Notes: generated by a model not told the origin, from the letters alone. A stretch of DNA of 64,000 bases from Hominimerdicola alba 8 (GCF_000178155.2 NZ_ADKM02000075.1:62001-126000); one strand, 5' to 3'. Counted from the stretch's first letter, positions 7,902-16,899 are shown. Program-made: numbers and translations.

Positions 7902-8654
7902 CTATATTTGCAGGGCTTGCCGCTTGTATTCGGCTGCCCTTACAAGTTCTTTTGAATAGTCTTCTTTAAAGTCAAGAAAACTTTTTGGCCGATCAAGCGT
8001 TTCGATTATATTTCCCGAACGCATGACATATATCCTGTCAGCCATGAACATGGCTGTATCAAGATCGTGGGTTATTATCAGAAATCCTGTTTCAAGTTTT
8101 TCACGCAGCTTTTTCAGCATAGTGAGTATACATCTGCGCAGCGTCACATCAAGTCCGCTGAACGCCTCGTCAAATATGATATATTTCGGCTCGGCTGCAA
8201 GGGCGCGGGCGATGCACAGCCTTTTCTGCTGACCGCCCGAAAGTTCGGTGACTTTGTTTTTCAGCTTCTCTTTCGGAAACTTCACCATATCACACAGTTC
8301 TTCGATGCGCCTTGCTCTCTGTACCTTCTCCATTTTTATCAGCAGTTTCAGCGGCTCGTCAATTACCTGACGAGCGCTTTGATGCGGGTCAAGGGAGCTT
8401 GCAGCGTCCTGCATGACCAGCTGTATAAGTCTTCTATCTGTTTTAGCAGATATTAGGTCTGAATTGCTGTCATCAAGCAGTATCCTGCCGCTGTCGGGCT
8501 TTTCTATAAGCGAGAGCATTCTTGCAAGCGTGCTTTTTCCGCTGCCGCTTTCACCGACTATGACTGTGACTGCATTATCTTTAATTTCCAGTGAAACGCC
8601 GTTCACAGCAGTCTGCTGACCGTATTTTTTCGTTACATTCTCCGTTCTCAGCAT
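7902..8654 (-). CDS. ABC importer ATPase, second subunit (NikE/OppF type)
   Basis: 250-residue ATP-binding subunit. Walker A GESGSGKST, Q-loop VMQDAASSLDPHQS, signature LSGGQQKR, Walker B YIIFDEAFSGLD and the H-loop ITHD are all present. The start MLRTENVTKKYG at 8654 is chosen over a longer frame because GGGAGGACGT precedes it and the preceding ATPase gene ends at 8648, giving a small translational overlap. It pairs with the other ATPase and two permeases to power a Nik/Opp-type importer. Confidence 0.88.
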   Translation of the reverse strand: MLRTENVTKKYGQQTAVNGVSLEIKDNAVTVIVGESGSGKSTLARMLSLIEKPDSGRILLDDSNSDLISAKTDRRLIQLVMQDAASSLDPHQSARQVIDEPLKLLIKMEKVQRARRIEELCDMVKFPKEKLKNKVTELSGGQQKRLCIARALAAEPKYIIFDEAFSGLDVTLRRCILTMLKKLREKLETGFLIITHDLDTAMFMADRIYVMRSGNIIETLDRPKSFLDFKEDYSKELVRAAEYKRQALQI

Positions 8655-9430
8655 ACGTCCTCCCTGAAAAGTACGCTTGCCGCCGCAAGTTCGTGTGTGT
8701 ACTCTGTTTGCGGCGATGTGAACACATCGAGAGTCTTGCCCTTTTCGATTATGTTCCCCGACTTCATAACGGCGACTTTGTCGCAAAGCCTTGCCGCAAC
8801 ACCGAAATCATGCGTGATAATTATCATTGACATACCGTTCTTCCGCTGTTGTTCAAGCTGTTTCAGTATCATGTATTCACTGGCGGCATCGACTGCGGTG
8901 GTGCATTCATCGGCAATAAGCAGTTCGGGCTTTTTCATAAGTGTAACTGATATCATCACACGCTGTAACATACCGCCCGAAAGTTCATCGGGATAGCTTT
9001 TCAGTATCTTCTTCATATCAGCAAGATTTACACTTTTCAGTGCGCTGTCAAGCTGTTCGTAAAATAACTGTTTCGCATTTCTGCCTTTGAGTTCAAAGCC
9101 CATTTCTATCTGCTTGCCAAGACGCATCATAGGAGCAAAAGCTGTCATGGGGTCTTGCATTATCATTGCTGTCTGTTCTCCGCGCCAGCCTCTAGGCATA
9201 TTTCCTTTTTTGCTGAGTATCTCTTCATTTTTCCATAAGATGTTTCCGCCGATATCGAACATACGTCTGTTCAGCAGCCCCATGACCGCTTTCGCGGTAA
9301 TGCTCTTGCCGCTTCCGCTTTCGCCTATAAGACCGAGCGTTTCGCCCTTGCCGACTTCAAAGCTGATGCTCTTTACCAGCCTTTCTTTGGCAGACCTTGC
9401 TGTTATTTCAAGTCCATTTACTTTAAGCAT
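8648..9430 (-). CDS. ABC importer ATPase, first subunit (NikD/OppD type)
   Basis: 260-residue ATP-binding subunit with Walker A GESGSGKSI, Q-loop MIMQDPMTAFAPMM, signature LSGGMLQRV, Walker B LLIADECTTAVD and ITHDFG. The start MLKVNGLEITARS at 9430 follows the permease stop by one base with an AGGAG site; the 64-codon upstream extension runs back over the permease and is discarded. It forms a heterodimer with the NikE/OppF-type subunit that follows. Confidence 0.88.
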   Translation of the reverse strand: MLKVNGLEITARSAKERLVKSISFEVGKGETLGLIGESGSGKSITAKAVMGLLNRRMFDIGGNILWKNEEILSKKGNMPRGWRGEQTAMIMQDPMTAFAPMMRLGKQIEMGFELKGRNAKQLFYEQLDSALKSVNLADMKKILKSYPDELSGGMLQRVMISVTLMKKPELLIADECTTAVDAASEYMILKQLEQQRKNGMSMIIITHDFGVAARLCDKVAVMKSGNIIEKGKTLDVFTSPQTEYTHELAAASVLFREDVC

Positions 9431-9431
9431 G

Positions 9432-10250
9432 TCAGTTCTCCTTTGGGTCGCAGATATCGCGAAGTGCTTCACCGAAAAGATTGAATCCTGCCGCCGCAAA
9501 AAGAATGCAAAGTCCGGGATAAACGATAAGTTCGGGGTGGCTGAACACCAGCTTGTTTGCACCCACCAGCATAGCGCCCCATTCTGCTGTGCCTGTTTCA
9601 AGTCCCAGACCAAGAAAAGCATAGCTTGATATCATGATGATAACGCCCGAAAGCCCTGTGCTGTACAAGACCAGCAGGTGCGGAAAGATATTCGGTATGA
9701 TGTGCCGTATGATGATACGCATTTGTGAACAGCCCGACATTCGGCAGGTGATGATATACGGCTTGTTCTTTTCGCGGATAACATATGTCCTGACCACTTG
9801 TGCATTCCACACCCACATCGCCGCAGCGATGGAGATAACTATGCTGAGTGCCTTTGACTCGAAAAGTCCCACAAGGGTCATCGCCACAAGAAAGGGCGGC
9901 AGTGCCATGAAGATATCCGAAACTATCACAAACAACCTGTCAACTATACCGCCGATGTATGCACACACTGTCGCAAGCAGAACACTTATCACAGCTATAG
10001 CCGCAATCGTCGGAAGTGCGATCGACATCGAAACTCTTGCGCCGTATATCAGTCTGGAAGCGATACAGTGCCCCATATCATCAGTCCCCAGCGGATACTT
10101 TTCGGACGGCTCTGCAAATTTCTGCATTATGTTTATCTTTTCCGGGTCATTGGGGGCAAACGCAGGTGCAAACACCATGACCGCAAACACTGTCAGCATC
10201 ATCGCAAGCCCTATCACAGCCTGCGGTTTTCGCAGTATCTTATGTATCAT
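9432..10250 (-). CDS. ABC importer permease, second subunit (NikC/OppC type)
   Basis: 272-residue integral membrane protein. It has the OppC/NikC N-terminal segment (MIHKILRKPQAVIGLAMM), FAPNDPEKINIMQKFAEPSEKYPLGTDDMGHC, the usual extracellular loop, and an EAA-like cytoplasmic loop (RTYVIREKNKPYIITCRMSGCSQMRIIIRHIIPN). The start at 10250 lies inside the end of the upstream permease gene with AAAGGAG ahead of it. It forms the membrane channel with the NikB-type subunit. Confidence 0.86.
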   Translation of the reverse strand: MIHKILRKPQAVIGLAMMLTVFAVMVFAPAFAPNDPEKINIMQKFAEPSEKYPLGTDDMGHCIASRLIYGARVSMSIALPTIAAIAVISVLLATVCAYIGGIVDRLFVIVSDIFMALPPFLVAMTLVGLFESKALSIVISIAAAMWVWNAQVVRTYVIREKNKPYIITCRMSGCSQMRIIIRHIIPNIFPHLLVLYSTGLSGVIIMISSYAFLGLGLETGTAEWGAMLVGANKLVFSHPELIVYPGLCILFAAAGFNLFGEALRDICDPKEN

Positions 10251-11184
10251 ACACACGCTCCTTTGTATGCTTTTTCGGGTCAAGTACTGCATTTATGATC
10301 TCTGCAAGAAAATTTACCGCAACAAATATCACGGCTATGACAAGCACGCAGGCGTTGATGGTAACCGTATCTCTTGAACCCAGTGCTGTTACCAGCATCG
10401 AGCCGATGCCGGGTATGGAAAAGACAAATTCTATCATTGCACTGCCTGCGATGGTAAATCCGAAACTTTGTCCTAAAAGTGTCACAAGCGGCGGAAGTGC
10501 ATACCTGCTGACCATTCCCGCTATCTTTATCTCGGATATTCCCCTCGCCCTTGCATACATTACAAAATCGCTGTTGTAGCCGTCAAGGAGCGAAGAACGA
10601 AATACCCTGATATTCGCGGCAGATGTTGGTATCGCCACCGCAAGTGCGGGGAGTATGAAGTCTTTCAGGTCATCTGCGCCCATTATGGAAAACAGCGGTA
10701 TGTTCACCGCAAAGGCAAGCATCAGCATGAATCCTATCCAGTAATTCGGTACAGACATACATACTATCCCGAACAGATAGATGCTTTTGTCTGCGATACC
10801 GCCTTTTCCTGATGCCGACCATACCCCAAGCGGTATACTCAGCAGTGCTGTGAACAACAGTGCCATCGACGCAAGTTTGAGTGTAGGCTGAAGAGATGCT
10901 GACAACTCGTTTATGATAGGTTTTCCCGTATTGTAGGAATTTCCGAATTCGCCGCTGACAGCCTTTGACAGCCAAGCTGCATACTGCTTTGCGAGCGGCT
11001 GGTCAAGACCAAGTTCATGCCGCACCTGTGTGACCTGTTCGGCAGTCGGACGGGTGAACCTGCGTACTGCCAACGCCTGTGCCGCATCAACAATCGAAAG
11101 ACTTGTGTAGAAGAAGGTCAGCAGAGTTACGCCGAAAAGCACTACCGCAAGCACCAAAAGTCTTGAAAGTATGCGCTTTATCAT
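10240..11184 (-). CDS. ABC importer permease, first subunit (NikB/OppB type)
   Basis: 314-residue membrane permease. It begins MIKRILSRLLVLAVVLFGVT and carries RHELGLDQPLAKQYAAWLS, GEFGNSY and the EAA-type loop (MYARARGISEIKIAGMVSRYALPP), all typical of OppB/NikB. Its ATG overlaps the stop of the preceding exporter subunit by 4 bases, and its end overlaps the next permease, showing one continuous transcript with coupled translation. Confidence 0.88.
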   Translation of the reverse strand: MIKRILSRLLVLAVVLFGVTLLTFFYTSLSIVDAAQALAVRRFTRPTAEQVTQVRHELGLDQPLAKQYAAWLSKAVSGEFGNSYNTGKPIINELSASLQPTLKLASMALLFTALLSIPLGVWSASGKGGIADKSIYLFGIVCMSVPNYWIGFMLMLAFAVNIPLFSIMGADDLKDFILPALAVAIPTSAANIRVFRSSLLDGYNSDFVMYARARGISEIKIAGMVSRYALPPLVTLLGQSFGFTIAGSAMIEFVFSIPGIGSMLVTALGSRDTVTINACVLVIAVIFVAVNFLAEIINAVLDPKKHTKERVYDT

Positions 11185-12926
11185 GTTTTCTGCCCTGCAA
11201 TGTGCCAGCTTTCAGCTTGCTGACGCTGGGTTATAAATCTCGAATAGATACCGTCCTGCGCCGCAAGTTCAGCATGCGTGCCTTTCTGAACGATGTGTCC
11301 GCCGTCAAGCACAAGTATCTGATCCGCCTTGCGGACAGTTTTCAGCCTGTGGGCTATCATGATGATGGTCTTGTCTTTCATGAGTGCTTCGATAGCCGCT
11401 TGCAGTCTGTCTTCGTTTTCGGGGTCAACGTTGGCAGTGGCTTCATCAAGGATAATGATGGGAGAATTTTTCAGTATCGCCCTTGCGATGGATAATCTCT
11501 GCCTTTCACCGCCCGAAAGGGAAGCGCCGCCCTCTTCCAGCACTGTTTCATAGCCGTTTGGCAGCTGCATGATGAAATCGTGACAGCATGCTTTTTTCGC
11601 CGCTTCAACGACCTGTTCGCGGGTGGCATTCGGTCTGCCGAACTTTATATTGTTTTCCACCGTATCGCTGAAAAGATAGACATTCTGGAAAACCATACTG
11701 ATATTCTTCATAAGGCTGTCAAGGGTAAAGTCACGCACATCTTCTCCGCCTATCGTCACCTTGCCGCCGTTTACGTCCCAGAAGCGGGCGATAAGACTGC
11801 ACATGGTAGTTTTGCCCGAACCTGACGGTCCTACTATAGCGGTAGTGGTCTTTTGCTTTACATTAAAGGAAACTCCGTCAAGTATTTTCCTTTCACCGTA
11901 GGAAAAGCTGACATTTTCAAAGGCGATATCATGCGTTTTCGGAACGATATCTCTGCCGCCCTCGTCCATGACCGGTACATTGTCAGTTTCATTAGCCTTG
12001 TCGATAGAACTTTCTGCTATGCGCAGAGTTGCAATGCTTATGCCTGCACTTTTCATCTGCTCAAACACCATGAATGCCGCCACGAACATCATCATAGCAT
12101 CAGCAAGTCCCATAGTTCCGTTTACATAGAGTGCCGCAGTAACTATCATGATGATGACCGCAAACAGGTTCAGTACTATCTGCTGGAATATCTGATAAGG
12201 TGTCATCTGTTTTTCGATGGCAAGGTTTTTATTACAGCTGTCCTCTATCGCACTATTTACTGCACTGCCAGCCTTTTCGCCCAGATGAAAACACTTTATG
12301 ACGCTTATGCCCTGCACCGCTTCGAGGACTTTTTCGACAAGCGTTTCCTGTGCACGCTGTCTTTCGGGAGCGCTTTTGCGCGAATGCTTTTCCTGTAAAG
12401 AGGTAGTCCATATGAACGCCGCCATACCGATGAATACTATTATGCCTATACGCCAATCAAACAAAAGCACCGACAGCGCAAATACTACGGAGTTGATAAA
12501 ACCGCCAAGCACCGTTACCAGCACAACGGGCGCTGTGTTCTCAACATCGGTGAGGGTCGTGGTGGTTATGGCTGTCATCTGACCCAAGTTGTTTTTGTTG
12601 AAATACCCCATCGGGACTGAGCGCAGCTTATTGCCTATCGAGATACGCTTGTTCGCAACCATGAAGTATCCCGCGTGTACTCTCTGAAGCTGAGAAAAAG
12701 TGTTCAGAACTATCCTTCCACCAATACTCAGTATCATGATACCAAAGGCATAAAGCGCAGTCCTCTTTGATGTATCGCCGCTTGTCAGTGCTTTGAGCAC
12801 AACATACACTGCCGCAAATTGCAGTGCATAGAATATCGAATGAAGCAGTGCAAGTACGATGGATCTTTTGATATTTTTCTGTTCACTGCCTGCAAAATCC
12901 CATATTTTTTTGAATGCGCCTATCAT
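11181..12926 (-). CDS. ABC exporter-type half-transporter, subunit 2
   Basis: 581-residue fused membrane plus ATPase protein of the exporter (type IV) fold. N-terminal six-helix domain (about 1-320), then the nucleotide-binding domain with GPSGSGKTT, Q-loop MVFQNVYLF, signature LSGGERQRLS, Walker B IIILDEATANVD and IAHRL. The start MIGAFKKIWDF at 12926 has GGAGGTGCGGCAGA and overlaps the preceding stop (ATGA). It pairs with the previous gene as a heterodimer. Being in one operon with a Nik-type importer, it may resemble IrtAB/YbtPQ proteins, which have the exporter fold yet take up siderophores (inference). Efflux of the ligand is the alternative. Confidence 0.85.
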   Translation of the reverse strand: MIGAFKKIWDFAGSEQKNIKRSIVLALLHSIFYALQFAAVYVVLKALTSGDTSKRTALYAFGIMILSIGGRIVLNTFSQLQRVHAGYFMVANKRISIGNKLRSVPMGYFNKNNLGQMTAITTTTLTDVENTAPVVLVTVLGGFINSVVFALSVLLFDWRIGIIVFIGMAAFIWTTSLQEKHSRKSAPERQRAQETLVEKVLEAVQGISVIKCFHLGEKAGSAVNSAIEDSCNKNLAIEKQMTPYQIFQQIVLNLFAVIIMIVTAALYVNGTMGLADAMMMFVAAFMVFEQMKSAGISIATLRIAESSIDKANETDNVPVMDEGGRDIVPKTHDIAFENVSFSYGERKILDGVSFNVKQKTTTAIVGPSGSGKTTMCSLIARFWDVNGGKVTIGGEDVRDFTLDSLMKNISMVFQNVYLFSDTVENNIKFGRPNATREQVVEAAKKACCHDFIMQLPNGYETVLEEGGASLSGGERQRLSIARAILKNSPIIILDEATANVDPENEDRLQAAIEALMKDKTIIMIAHRLKTVRKADQILVLDGGHIVQKGTHAELAAQDGIYSRFITQRQQAESWHIAGQKT

Positions 12927-14671
12927 TCTGCCGCACCTCCTTTTGTGCCTGTGTGAGCCTGCCACATGCTGCGGTAAAGCTGTGAATGTCTCAGCAGTTC
13001 ATCATGTCTGCCATGTGCGGAAACTGTGCCGTTTTCCATGACGATTATGTTATCCGCATCGGTTATGGTGGAAAGTCGGTGGGCTATGACTATGACAGTC
13101 TTGCCCTGAACGAGCTTTGCTATAGCGCTCTGTATAACGGCTTCGTTCTCAGGGTCGATGTATGCAGTAGCTTCATCGAGTATCACTATCGGCGCATTTT
13201 TCAGCATAGCCCTTGCGATGGCTATACGCTGTCTTTCTCCGCCCGAAAGATGCCCGCCTGCACTTCCGACCACTGTCTGATAGCCCTTGTCCAGACCTCT
13301 TATAAATTCGTCACAGCCTGCCGCTTTTGCCGCCGCCACGACTTCTTCATCTGTTGCGCCCGCTTTGCCCTTGCGGATATTTTCCATGACCGTTTCATCA
13401 AACAGGAAGTTGTTCTGCTCAACATAAGCTATCTGTTCTGCCTGCACTTCAAGGGGGATATCACTTACATTCTGTCCGCCGATGATAAGTTCGCCGTCCG
13501 TAACGTCCCAGAAGCCCGCTATCAGTTTTGCAACAGTAGATTTACCGCTGCCCGAATGCCCTACAAGTGATGTGACTTTGCCTTCGGGGATAGTAAGGTC
13601 TATATTTTTCAGTGCATCATTTTCGTTGTCATAGCTGAAAGTTACATTTCTGAATTCTATCGTATTTCCGTTCATTTTTGTCACTTTTCCTGTTCTGTTT
13701 ATCTCACGGCTTTCAAGCACTTCGTTTATCTGTCCCATAACGGTGCTTACCCGCGCGATATTATCTGTATAATTCATAGCGGCGATAAGCGGTTCAAGCA
13801 GACCGAGCGAAAGAATTATCATCGTGACGAAAGCGCCTGCTGTCAGACTTCCCGACGCATAGAAAATAAATCCGAAAGGCAGTACTGTCAGCAGTACTGA
13901 CGGTGTTATGGCATTATAGGCTGACATAGCCCACTGTGCGCTCTTCATCCAGCCGTAGAAAAACGCCGCATTTTCGTTGACTGCCGTTTCATATTTTTCG
14001 TAGGAACTTTCACTCCGGCTGAACGCCTTGATGACCTCGATGCCGCCCATATATTCAACGATAGCATTTGTCATCCTGCCGCCTATCTCCACCGATCTTC
14101 CGTAGTTCTCGCCGTAGCTTTTCATGGTGGTGCTCATGACTGCCATTCCGACAGGAATAGTTATAAGTGATATTAGCGCGAGCCGCCAGTCCAGCGTGAA
14201 CAGGTACAGCAGCATCAGCAAAGGCGCGAGGACATTTGCTGTCATCTCAGGCAGAAGATGTGCCAGCGGGACTTCTATGCTCTCGACTCTGTCAACGATA
14301 ACTTCCTTGTAATGACCCGAATGAGAACCGAGTATCGTTCCCATCGGCATTTTTGTGAGTTTTGATATCAGTCTTTGGCGTATCTCTTTCATCGTGAGAT
14401 AGGTAGCTGTGTGGGAAATACTTGTGGATATGCCGTTAAATATACCCTTTGAGATATATCCCACAGCCGCAGCCGCGCACCACATCACAAAGAACGACAT
14501 ATCTTTCTCTTCGTGCCCTATCATAGCCGTGACCATTTTTGCCACCGCAAAGTATGGTACCATTCCGCATGCCACCGAAATGACCGCAAGCACGACCGAA
14601 CATACATATTTTCTTTTGTATGACCCGGCATACTGCATTATCATACTAAATGGCGAATTTTTTTTCTCCAA
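12923..14671 (-). CDS. ABC exporter-type half-transporter, subunit 1
   Basis: 582-residue half-transporter: six-helix membrane domain, then Walker A GHSGSGKST, Q-loop YVEQNNFLF, signature LSGGERQRIA, Walker B VILDEATAYID and IAHRLST. First structural gene after tetR. A GTG at 14680 is the longest start but lies only one base from GAGAGG; the in-frame TTG at 14671 (MEKKNSPFSM) is better spaced and is used here, though the choice is uncertain. A 4-bp overlap links it to subunit 2, so an obligate heterodimer is likely. Confidence 0.83.
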   Translation of the reverse strand: MEKKNSPFSMIMQYAGSYKRKYVCSVVLAVISVACGMVPYFAVAKMVTAMIGHEEKDMSFFVMWCAAAAVGYISKGIFNGISTSISHTATYLTMKEIRQRLISKLTKMPMGTILGSHSGHYKEVIVDRVESIEVPLAHLLPEMTANVLAPLLMLLYLFTLDWRLALISLITIPVGMAVMSTTMKSYGENYGRSVEIGGRMTNAIVEYMGGIEVIKAFSRSESSYEKYETAVNENAAFFYGWMKSAQWAMSAYNAITPSVLLTVLPFGFIFYASGSLTAGAFVTMIILSLGLLEPLIAAMNYTDNIARVSTVMGQINEVLESREINRTGKVTKMNGNTIEFRNVTFSYDNENDALKNIDLTIPEGKVTSLVGHSGSGKSTVAKLIAGFWDVTDGELIIGGQNVSDIPLEVQAEQIAYVEQNNFLFDETVMENIRKGKAGATDEEVVAAAKAAGCDEFIRGLDKGYQTVVGSAGGHLSGGERQRIAIARAMLKNAPIVILDEATAYIDPENEAVIQSAIAKLVQGKTVIVIAHRLSTITDADNIIVMENGTVSAHGRHDELLRHSQLYRSMWQAHTGTKGGAAE

Positions 14672-14691
14672 TCCATACACCTCTCTGCAAT

Positions 14692-14712
14692 AAGTTTGTT
14701 GAACCTAACTTT
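14692..14712. promoter_or_regulatory. Possible metal-regulator half-site before the ABC operon
   Basis: Plus strand reads AAGTTTGTTGAACCTAACTTT. The right half AACCTAACTTT is an exact half of the DtxR/IdeR-like iron box pattern (AAAGTTAGGTT...AACCTAACTTT); the left half is degenerate. It lies between tetR and the first transporter gene. Read only as a candidate. Confidence 0.3.
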
Positions 14713-14725
14713 AGCCCGTAAGATA

Positions 14726-14749
14726 AGGCAATGCTTTGCGGCATTGCCT
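14726..14749 (-). terminator. tetR-ABC operon intergenic hairpin
   Basis: 9-bp stem AGGCAATGC / GCATTGCCT with a 6-base loop, immediately after the tetR stop. On the minus strand it is followed by TTATCTTAC, a weak T-run, so it probably lets part of the transcripts pass into the transporter genes. Confidence 0.5.
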
Positions 14750-14755
14750 GTCATA

Positions 14756-15388
14756 TCACGGATTGAACAGTTTATCCCAGCCGTGTGAGAAAAAATCCTG
14801 CAACTGTGATATATGCACCTGTGCTTCTTCTTTGCTCATATCGTGGCGGATGACCTCGAAAAAACCGTACATATATGAGCTGCAAAGCTGATGTATAAGC
14901 AGTTTTCCTGCACGCCCCGATGATATGACATCATTCCCCGTGTCTTCGATGTATTTGAGGGTGTATTTTTCATCAAGTTCTGCGATATCCTCGATGAATC
15001 TGCCGTACTTCGTTCCCTCAGCGCAGCATATCAGCAGCTTGAACGCATCGAAACTGTCATACATAAGGTCAATTATGCTCTGCATGTAGCCCTTATGTTC
15101 ATTTTCAAACTCCTCATCGTGGAACAACTCGCGCTGTTCTTCGACAGGGCGCTGACTGTACCCCTGCATATGCTGTTCAAAAAAGTCAGTTAGTTCTTTC
15201 GCCTGCTTTTCGACCAGCGCACAGAACAGCCCCTCTTTGTCCTCATATCTTGTATAGATAGAACGCGGGGTAGTACCTGCATTTTCTGCGATAGTCCGCA
15301 TCGATGCACCGTTATAGCCGTTAGCCAGAAACTCCTGCATAGCACATTCAAGCAGTTTTTCGGTAACGCCCTCGACTCTGTTAGCCAT
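14756..15388 (-). CDS. TetR/AcrR-family transcriptional regulator
   Basis: 210-residue regulator. The N-terminal helix-turn-helix is clear (ALECAMQEF-like helix, YNGASMRTIAENAGTTPRSIYTRYEDKEGLF); the C-terminal ligand domain is not specific. The start MANRVEGVTEK at 15388 is supported by TAGGAGG. It heads the transporter operon and probably represses it and itself in response to a ligand. The palindrome at 15421-15443 just upstream is the candidate operator. Confidence 0.85.
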   Translation of the reverse strand: MANRVEGVTEKLLECAMQEFLANGYNGASMRTIAENAGTTPRSIYTRYEDKEGLFCALVEKQAKELTDFFEQHMQGYSQRPVEEQRELFHDEEFENEHKGYMQSIIDLMYDSFDAFKLLICCAEGTKYGRFIEDIAELDEKYTLKYIEDTGNDVISSGRAGKLLIHQLCSSYMYGFFEVIRHDMSKEEAQVHISQLQDFFSHGWDKLFNP

Positions 15389-15420
15389 AAAGCACCTCCT
15401 ATATTTGCAACAGTAATGTG

Positions 15421-15443
15421 AAACAATGTTGCGCAACGATGTT
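15421..15443. promoter_or_regulatory. Candidate TetR operator
   Basis: Perfect 10-bp palindrome GTTGCGCAAC at 15428-15437, extended by near-symmetric AAACA...TGTTT flanks. It lies about 35 bp upstream of the tetR start, the usual place for an autoregulatory operator. Confidence 0.5.
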
Positions 15444-15602
15444 TTAAAATATATCATATTACTTTTTATTTGTCAATAGGCATTCATATACTTTAAATAA
15501 ACTATAAAAATTTATTATAGTTGAAAATAATTGTGAGATCAATATAATGGTAAATGCTTTCAAGAAAATGCTTCAGAGGTTTTTGAAACCAATATTACAT
15601 GC

Positions 15603-15641
15603 AAAAAAGAGTGCCATACACCTTAACGGTGCATGACACTC
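15603..15641 (-). terminator. Terminator, probably of dprA, displaced by a repeat insertion
   Basis: On the minus strand the stem GAGTGTCATGCACC / GGTGTATGGCACTC (12 Watson-Crick pairs and G-U pairs, 5-base loop) is followed by TTTTTT. The only minus-strand gene upstream is dprA, whose stop lies 228 bp away with family A copy 3 in between. Confidence 0.65.
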
Positions 15642-15669
15642 ATTCATAGCATCTGTCTGAAAAATCATT

Positions 15670-15831
15670 TATGGTTATCACGCTGACACACCACAAAAAA
15701 CAGCGATCTAGCAGAACTTAAAGTGGTTGACGGATATCTTTCCCCCCGCCGCAGGCGGGGGAAAGATATCCTGCGATCAATTATCCTTTTGTTTACCGCA
15801 TTTTCAGCCGGTGTGCTAAAGGGATGGTCAT
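15670..15831 (+). repeat. Family A element, copy 3 (162 bp, with GC-rich hairpin)
   Basis: Same ends as the other copies and the central TCTTTCCCCCCGCC / GGCGGGGGAAAGA hairpin. Flanked by an exact 9-bp duplication AAAATCATT at 15661-15669 and 15832-15840. Confidence 0.93.
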
Positions 15832-15868
15832 AAAATCATTTGTGAGTACCGACCAAAAACATTCGTTT

Positions 15869-16735
15869 TTATAATTCTGTCAGTATATCTTCCGGCGAGT
15901 ATGCAGGCGATGCGCCATCGCGAAGGAGTGAGGTCTGTCCTCTGAATTCTTCTGCAAAGACATCACAGGGCGGTATTACGAAAATATCTTTACCCTGGTC
16001 GAGTGCGTGGCTCGCAGTGTTTAGTGAGCCGCTCTTTTCACTTGCCTGCACCACCAGTACAGCTTTTGCAAGACCGGCTATCATACGGTTCCTGATGGTG
16101 AAATATGTTCTGTCAGGGCTTTCCAGCGGCGGATATTCTGAGATGACTGCGCCGTTGTTTGCAATGGCTTCTTTCAGCTGACCGTTGCCGCGCGGATAAT
16201 CGTAGTGTATCCCGCAGCCAAGCACCGCGACAGTCTTGCCGCCTGCGTTGACAGCGCCCCAGTGTGCTGCACTGTCTATGCCTTTGGCAAATCCGCTGAT
16301 TATCGGGTGACCTTCTTTGGCAATGTCGGCGGCAAACGCACCTGCTACTTTTATCGAATATGGCGTTGCGCTTCTGGCACCGACTATAGTAAGTGCGTGC
16401 TTGTTTTCAAGTACATACGGACTGCCCAGACAGTAGAATGCCAGCGGCGGGCTATCGATGTGTCTGAAATTTTCGGGGTAGCCATCATCGGTGCGGGTTA
16501 TGATGTTGATGTCGTTCTTGTCACAGTAATCATATACTTCTGCGGCAAAGTTCAGATCAAAGGCTTTGGCTTTTGCAGTCATCTCATGCGGGATATGACT
16601 GTCACTGCCCGATATCAGAACACTGTACAGTTCGGCAGGGTCGTCGTAGACCTCAAACAATTCCTGTACCTTAATGTCACCGGGCTTGAAGATAAGTGAC
16701 AGTGCAAATAACGCTTCTCTTGATGTCATATTCAT
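15869..16735 (-). CDS. dprA: DNA-processing protein DprA
   Basis: 288-residue Rossmann-fold DNA-binding protein. In naturally competent bacteria DprA protects incoming single-stranded DNA and loads RecA; it is also kept in many species not known to be competent. Signatures: TIVGARSATPYS, IISGFAKGIDSAAHWGAV, TVAVLGCGIHYDYP and EYPPLESPDRTYFTIRNRMIAGL. This is shorter than the longest family members because it ends right after the Rossmann core without the C-terminal winged helix. ATG 16735 is preceded by AGGGGTG. It is a single gene, and its terminator is separated from it by family A copy 3. Confidence 0.92.
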   Translation of the reverse strand: MNMTSREALFALSLIFKPGDIKVQELFEVYDDPAELYSVLISGSDSHIPHEMTAKAKAFDLNFAAEVYDYCDKNDINIITRTDDGYPENFRHIDSPPLAFYCLGSPYVLENKHALTIVGARSATPYSIKVAGAFAADIAKEGHPIISGFAKGIDSAAHWGAVNAGGKTVAVLGCGIHYDYPRGNGQLKEAIANNGAVISEYPPLESPDRTYFTIRNRMIAGLAKAVLVVQASEKSGSLNTASHALDQGKDIFVIPPCDVFAEEFRGQTSLLRDGASPAYSPEDILTEL

Positions 16736-16836
16736 AATATCACCCCTTGTTCGGTTTTGTTTTATCTTATTGTATCATATATTTTTGTGGATTTCAACAT
16801 ATTTTTCTATTATTCGCTTGAAGTAGAAAAATTTAA

Positions 16837-16865
16837 TTGAAATAACAAAAAAAATGTGATATAAT
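16837..16865 (+). promoter_or_regulatory. Promoter of the GH2 gene
   Basis: TTGAAA at 16837-16842 and TATAAT at 16860-16865, 17-bp spacer, TG one base upstream of the -10 box. Confidence 0.7.
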
Positions 16866-16899
16866 ATATTTGCATTTCAGTGATAGGAGATGGTGTGTT

